A stretch of 64,000 nt of DNA, from positions 186,001-250,000 of the forward strand of contig NZ_FNOH01000001.1 in the NCBI RefSeq assembly GCF_900106535.1, written 5' to 3'. This stretch comes from Myxococcus xanthus. Its GTDB lineage: Bacteria > Myxococcota > Myxococcia > Myxococcales > Myxococcaceae. Every line of letters begins with the position of its first letter. Position 1 is the stretch's first letter. Shown here in pieces: positions 63,008 through 64,000 of this stretch. A model generated the notes under the pieces. It was not told the DNA's origin. It did not search any database and saw only the letters and a list, made by a program, of their open reading frames with translations. Position numbers and translations under genes: made by a program.

Positions 63008-63835
63008 TCAGTCCACCCAATCAGGCTGAGGAACCAGCCATGCGGCCCCAGTGGGTGCCCGCTGCCCTGCAGGAATTCGGGACAGTGACGGAATCGATAT
63101 GTACTCGGATCGCGTTTGCATTCCTTGAAGCTCCGCGAGGCGCAGCATGGCGAGGCCGTTCATGAACAGGGCGCCCTCGGTCTTCCGTAGCTCCTCTTCA
63201 GGTCCCGAGCTACGGCTCATCTTCTGGAACGTCAGAAGCCGTGCGTCGATAATTGCCTGTAGGGCTTCATCAAAAGCCAGGGGCTGCTTTTCGAGCAGGG
63301 CACGACAGGCTTCGAGATAGTTGTCTTCTCCATCCTCTAGGACGGTCTTCCACCGGTCGAGCAACGCGGAGAGCGAAGTCGGACTTGCCTCCGTTGCCCC
63401 GATGGTCTTCAGAAAGAACTGCTGAAGGAAGTGGTGTAGGAGGAAATCATCCTCATACTCATGCGCCGGGTCATGATGTCTTGCGGAAAGCTTCGCGATA
63501 TCCACGGACAATGCATACTGCCCGGCAGCAATCGCGTCGATGAATGAAAACTCTTTGCTTGCGCATATGTACTGAGGCTCTGCGGCGTGGCCGCCCGCGA
63601 CCAGTCGCAGAAAATACAGGCGCGCGTGAGCGGAATGGCAAAGGTGCGCAAGGAAACGGTCAGGTCGGGCATCCAAGAGCACTGCGCAGATTGCGAGTCG
63701 GCGGTGGCATAGCGCGGCTATTGTGTAAGCCTGCCCCGAGCGCTCGCTGGCATCCTGGCGTTGGATGCTGCGGGCCGCTTCTTCAATCCCGAAAAGTGAA
63801 TCGTCCTGGATGTTTCTCAGAGTGTCGGAGAACAT
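63008..63835 (-). CDS. Imm49-like immunity protein
   Basis: 275 residues from ATG 63835, 15 nt after the upstream gene. It is an all-helical cytosolic protein. The FSFIDAIAAGQYALSVDIAKLS core and C-terminal KTEGALFMNGLAMLRLAEL resemble Imm49 immunity proteins; the family name is from memory of the pattern. Such proteins protect against a cognate toxin, often delivered by T6SS or contact. The base composition is visibly less GC-rich than its neighbours. A decayed copy lies at 61.3 kb. Confidence 0.6.
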   Translation of the reverse strand: MFSDTLRNIQDDSLFGIEEAARSIQRQDASERSGQAYTIAALCHRRLAICAVLLDARPDRFLAHLCHSAHARLYFLRLVAGGHAAEPQYICASKEFSFIDAIAAGQYALSVDIAKLSARHHDPAHEYEDDFLLHHFLQQFFLKTIGATEASPTSLSALLDRWKTVLEDGEDNYLEACRALLEKQPLAFDEALQAIIDARLLTFQKMSRSSGPEEELRKTEGALFMNGLAMLRLAELQGMQTRSEYISIPSLSRIPAGQRAPTGAAWLVPQPDWVD

Positions 63836-63849
63836 GTTTACGGATGGAC

Positions 63850-64000
63850 TCAGTAGATGCGGCAGCGCTCGCCCATGCCAATGTACTTCACTCCGGTGAG
63901 GCCAGCGACGTCGACGGTCGCGCGTAGGTCGTCGCGGATGAGGATTGCGGAGGGCATGGACTTAAGGCGGAAGAGCTTTGCCTCGTGAGGAACCCGGTCT
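63850..64000 (-). CDS. Imm11-like immunity protein, C-terminal part only
   Basis: An open frame enters from the right edge and ends at a TGA at 63850, giving about 50 residues: FRLKSMPSAILIRDDLRATV, then AGLTGVKYIGMG. The 'f-R-L-x-x-x-x-s-a-i-i-v-x-d-d-l' then 'a-G-l-t-G' order resembles the C-terminal end of Imm11 (DUF1629) proteins. The start lies outside the window. The Imm49-like gene begins 15 nt downstream, so they should be cotranscribed. Confidence 0.5.
   Translation of the reverse strand, partial: DRVPHEAKLFRLKSMPSAILIRDDLRATVDVAGLTGVKYIGMGERCRIY

Overview
The window is about 64 kb of very GC-rich DNA with closely packed genes on both strands. It carries no tRNA, rRNA, insertion sequence or CRISPR array that I can see. 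Several traits point to a predatory myxobacterium, most likely Myxococcus or a close relative: Ser/Thr kinases with long TPR tails, NtrC-type regulators, many lipoproteins, a glucoamylase ending in a MYXO-CTERM-like tail, and a block of T6SS/polymorphic-toxin type immunity genes. The genus is inferred from gene content, not from a marker gene.

Left part (1-23 kb). The window opens inside a PP2C phosphatase gene. It is followed by a kinase with a zinc ribbon, an isochorismatase-type hydrolase and a VWA protein, an arrangement like the TerY-P phosphorylation triad. Next come two convergent family-4 glycosyltransferases and a translationally coupled four-gene operon (2-TM protein, lipoprotein, zinc-finger protein, MurG-like transferase). 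A sensor histidine kinase follows, then an operon with an orphan membrane-anchored GspE-like ATPase, a PEGA protein and a response regulator. After these are a Cys-rich exported protein, an XRE regulator, a coupled SGNH-hydrolase/serine-hydrolase pair, a TonB-like protein and a zinc-finger/YIP1-like membrane protein.

Middle (23-46 kb). This holds a frameshifted leucine-rich-repeat gene, nicotinate phosphoribosyltransferase, LdhA-type D-lactate dehydrogenase, a triple-domain universal stress protein and a metallophosphoesterase. A zinc-finger Ser/Thr kinase lies directly downstream of a sigma-factor gene that is itself broken by a 1-nt frameshift. Then come alanine racemase, an LpxL-type acyltransferase, an M1 aminopeptidase lipoprotein and a crotonase. 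A PRPP/stress cluster follows (PRPP synthetase, phosphoribosyltransferase, alpha/beta hydrolase, archease, hydrolase-OsmC fusion), then oligoribonuclease, a response regulator coupled to a double KaiC ATPase, and an acyl/malonyl-CoA synthetase.

Right part (47-64 kb). A MacB-type export operon (adaptor, ADOP-like permease, two ATPases) is followed by an NtrC-family regulator and its histidine kinase. A sigma54-like box sits at the start of the operon, and a duplicated adaptor tail lies in front of the first ATPase gene. Then come a small membrane protein, a GH15 glucoamylase, a MecA-like penicillin-binding lipoprotein and a PncC/CinA-C amidase. The last 2.7 kb is an immunity-like array on the minus strand: a partial Imm11-like gene, an Imm49-like gene, a TIGR02270-like gene and a decayed second Imm49 copy. 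Base composition falls visibly in the Imm49 gene, which suggests fast-evolving or transferred DNA.
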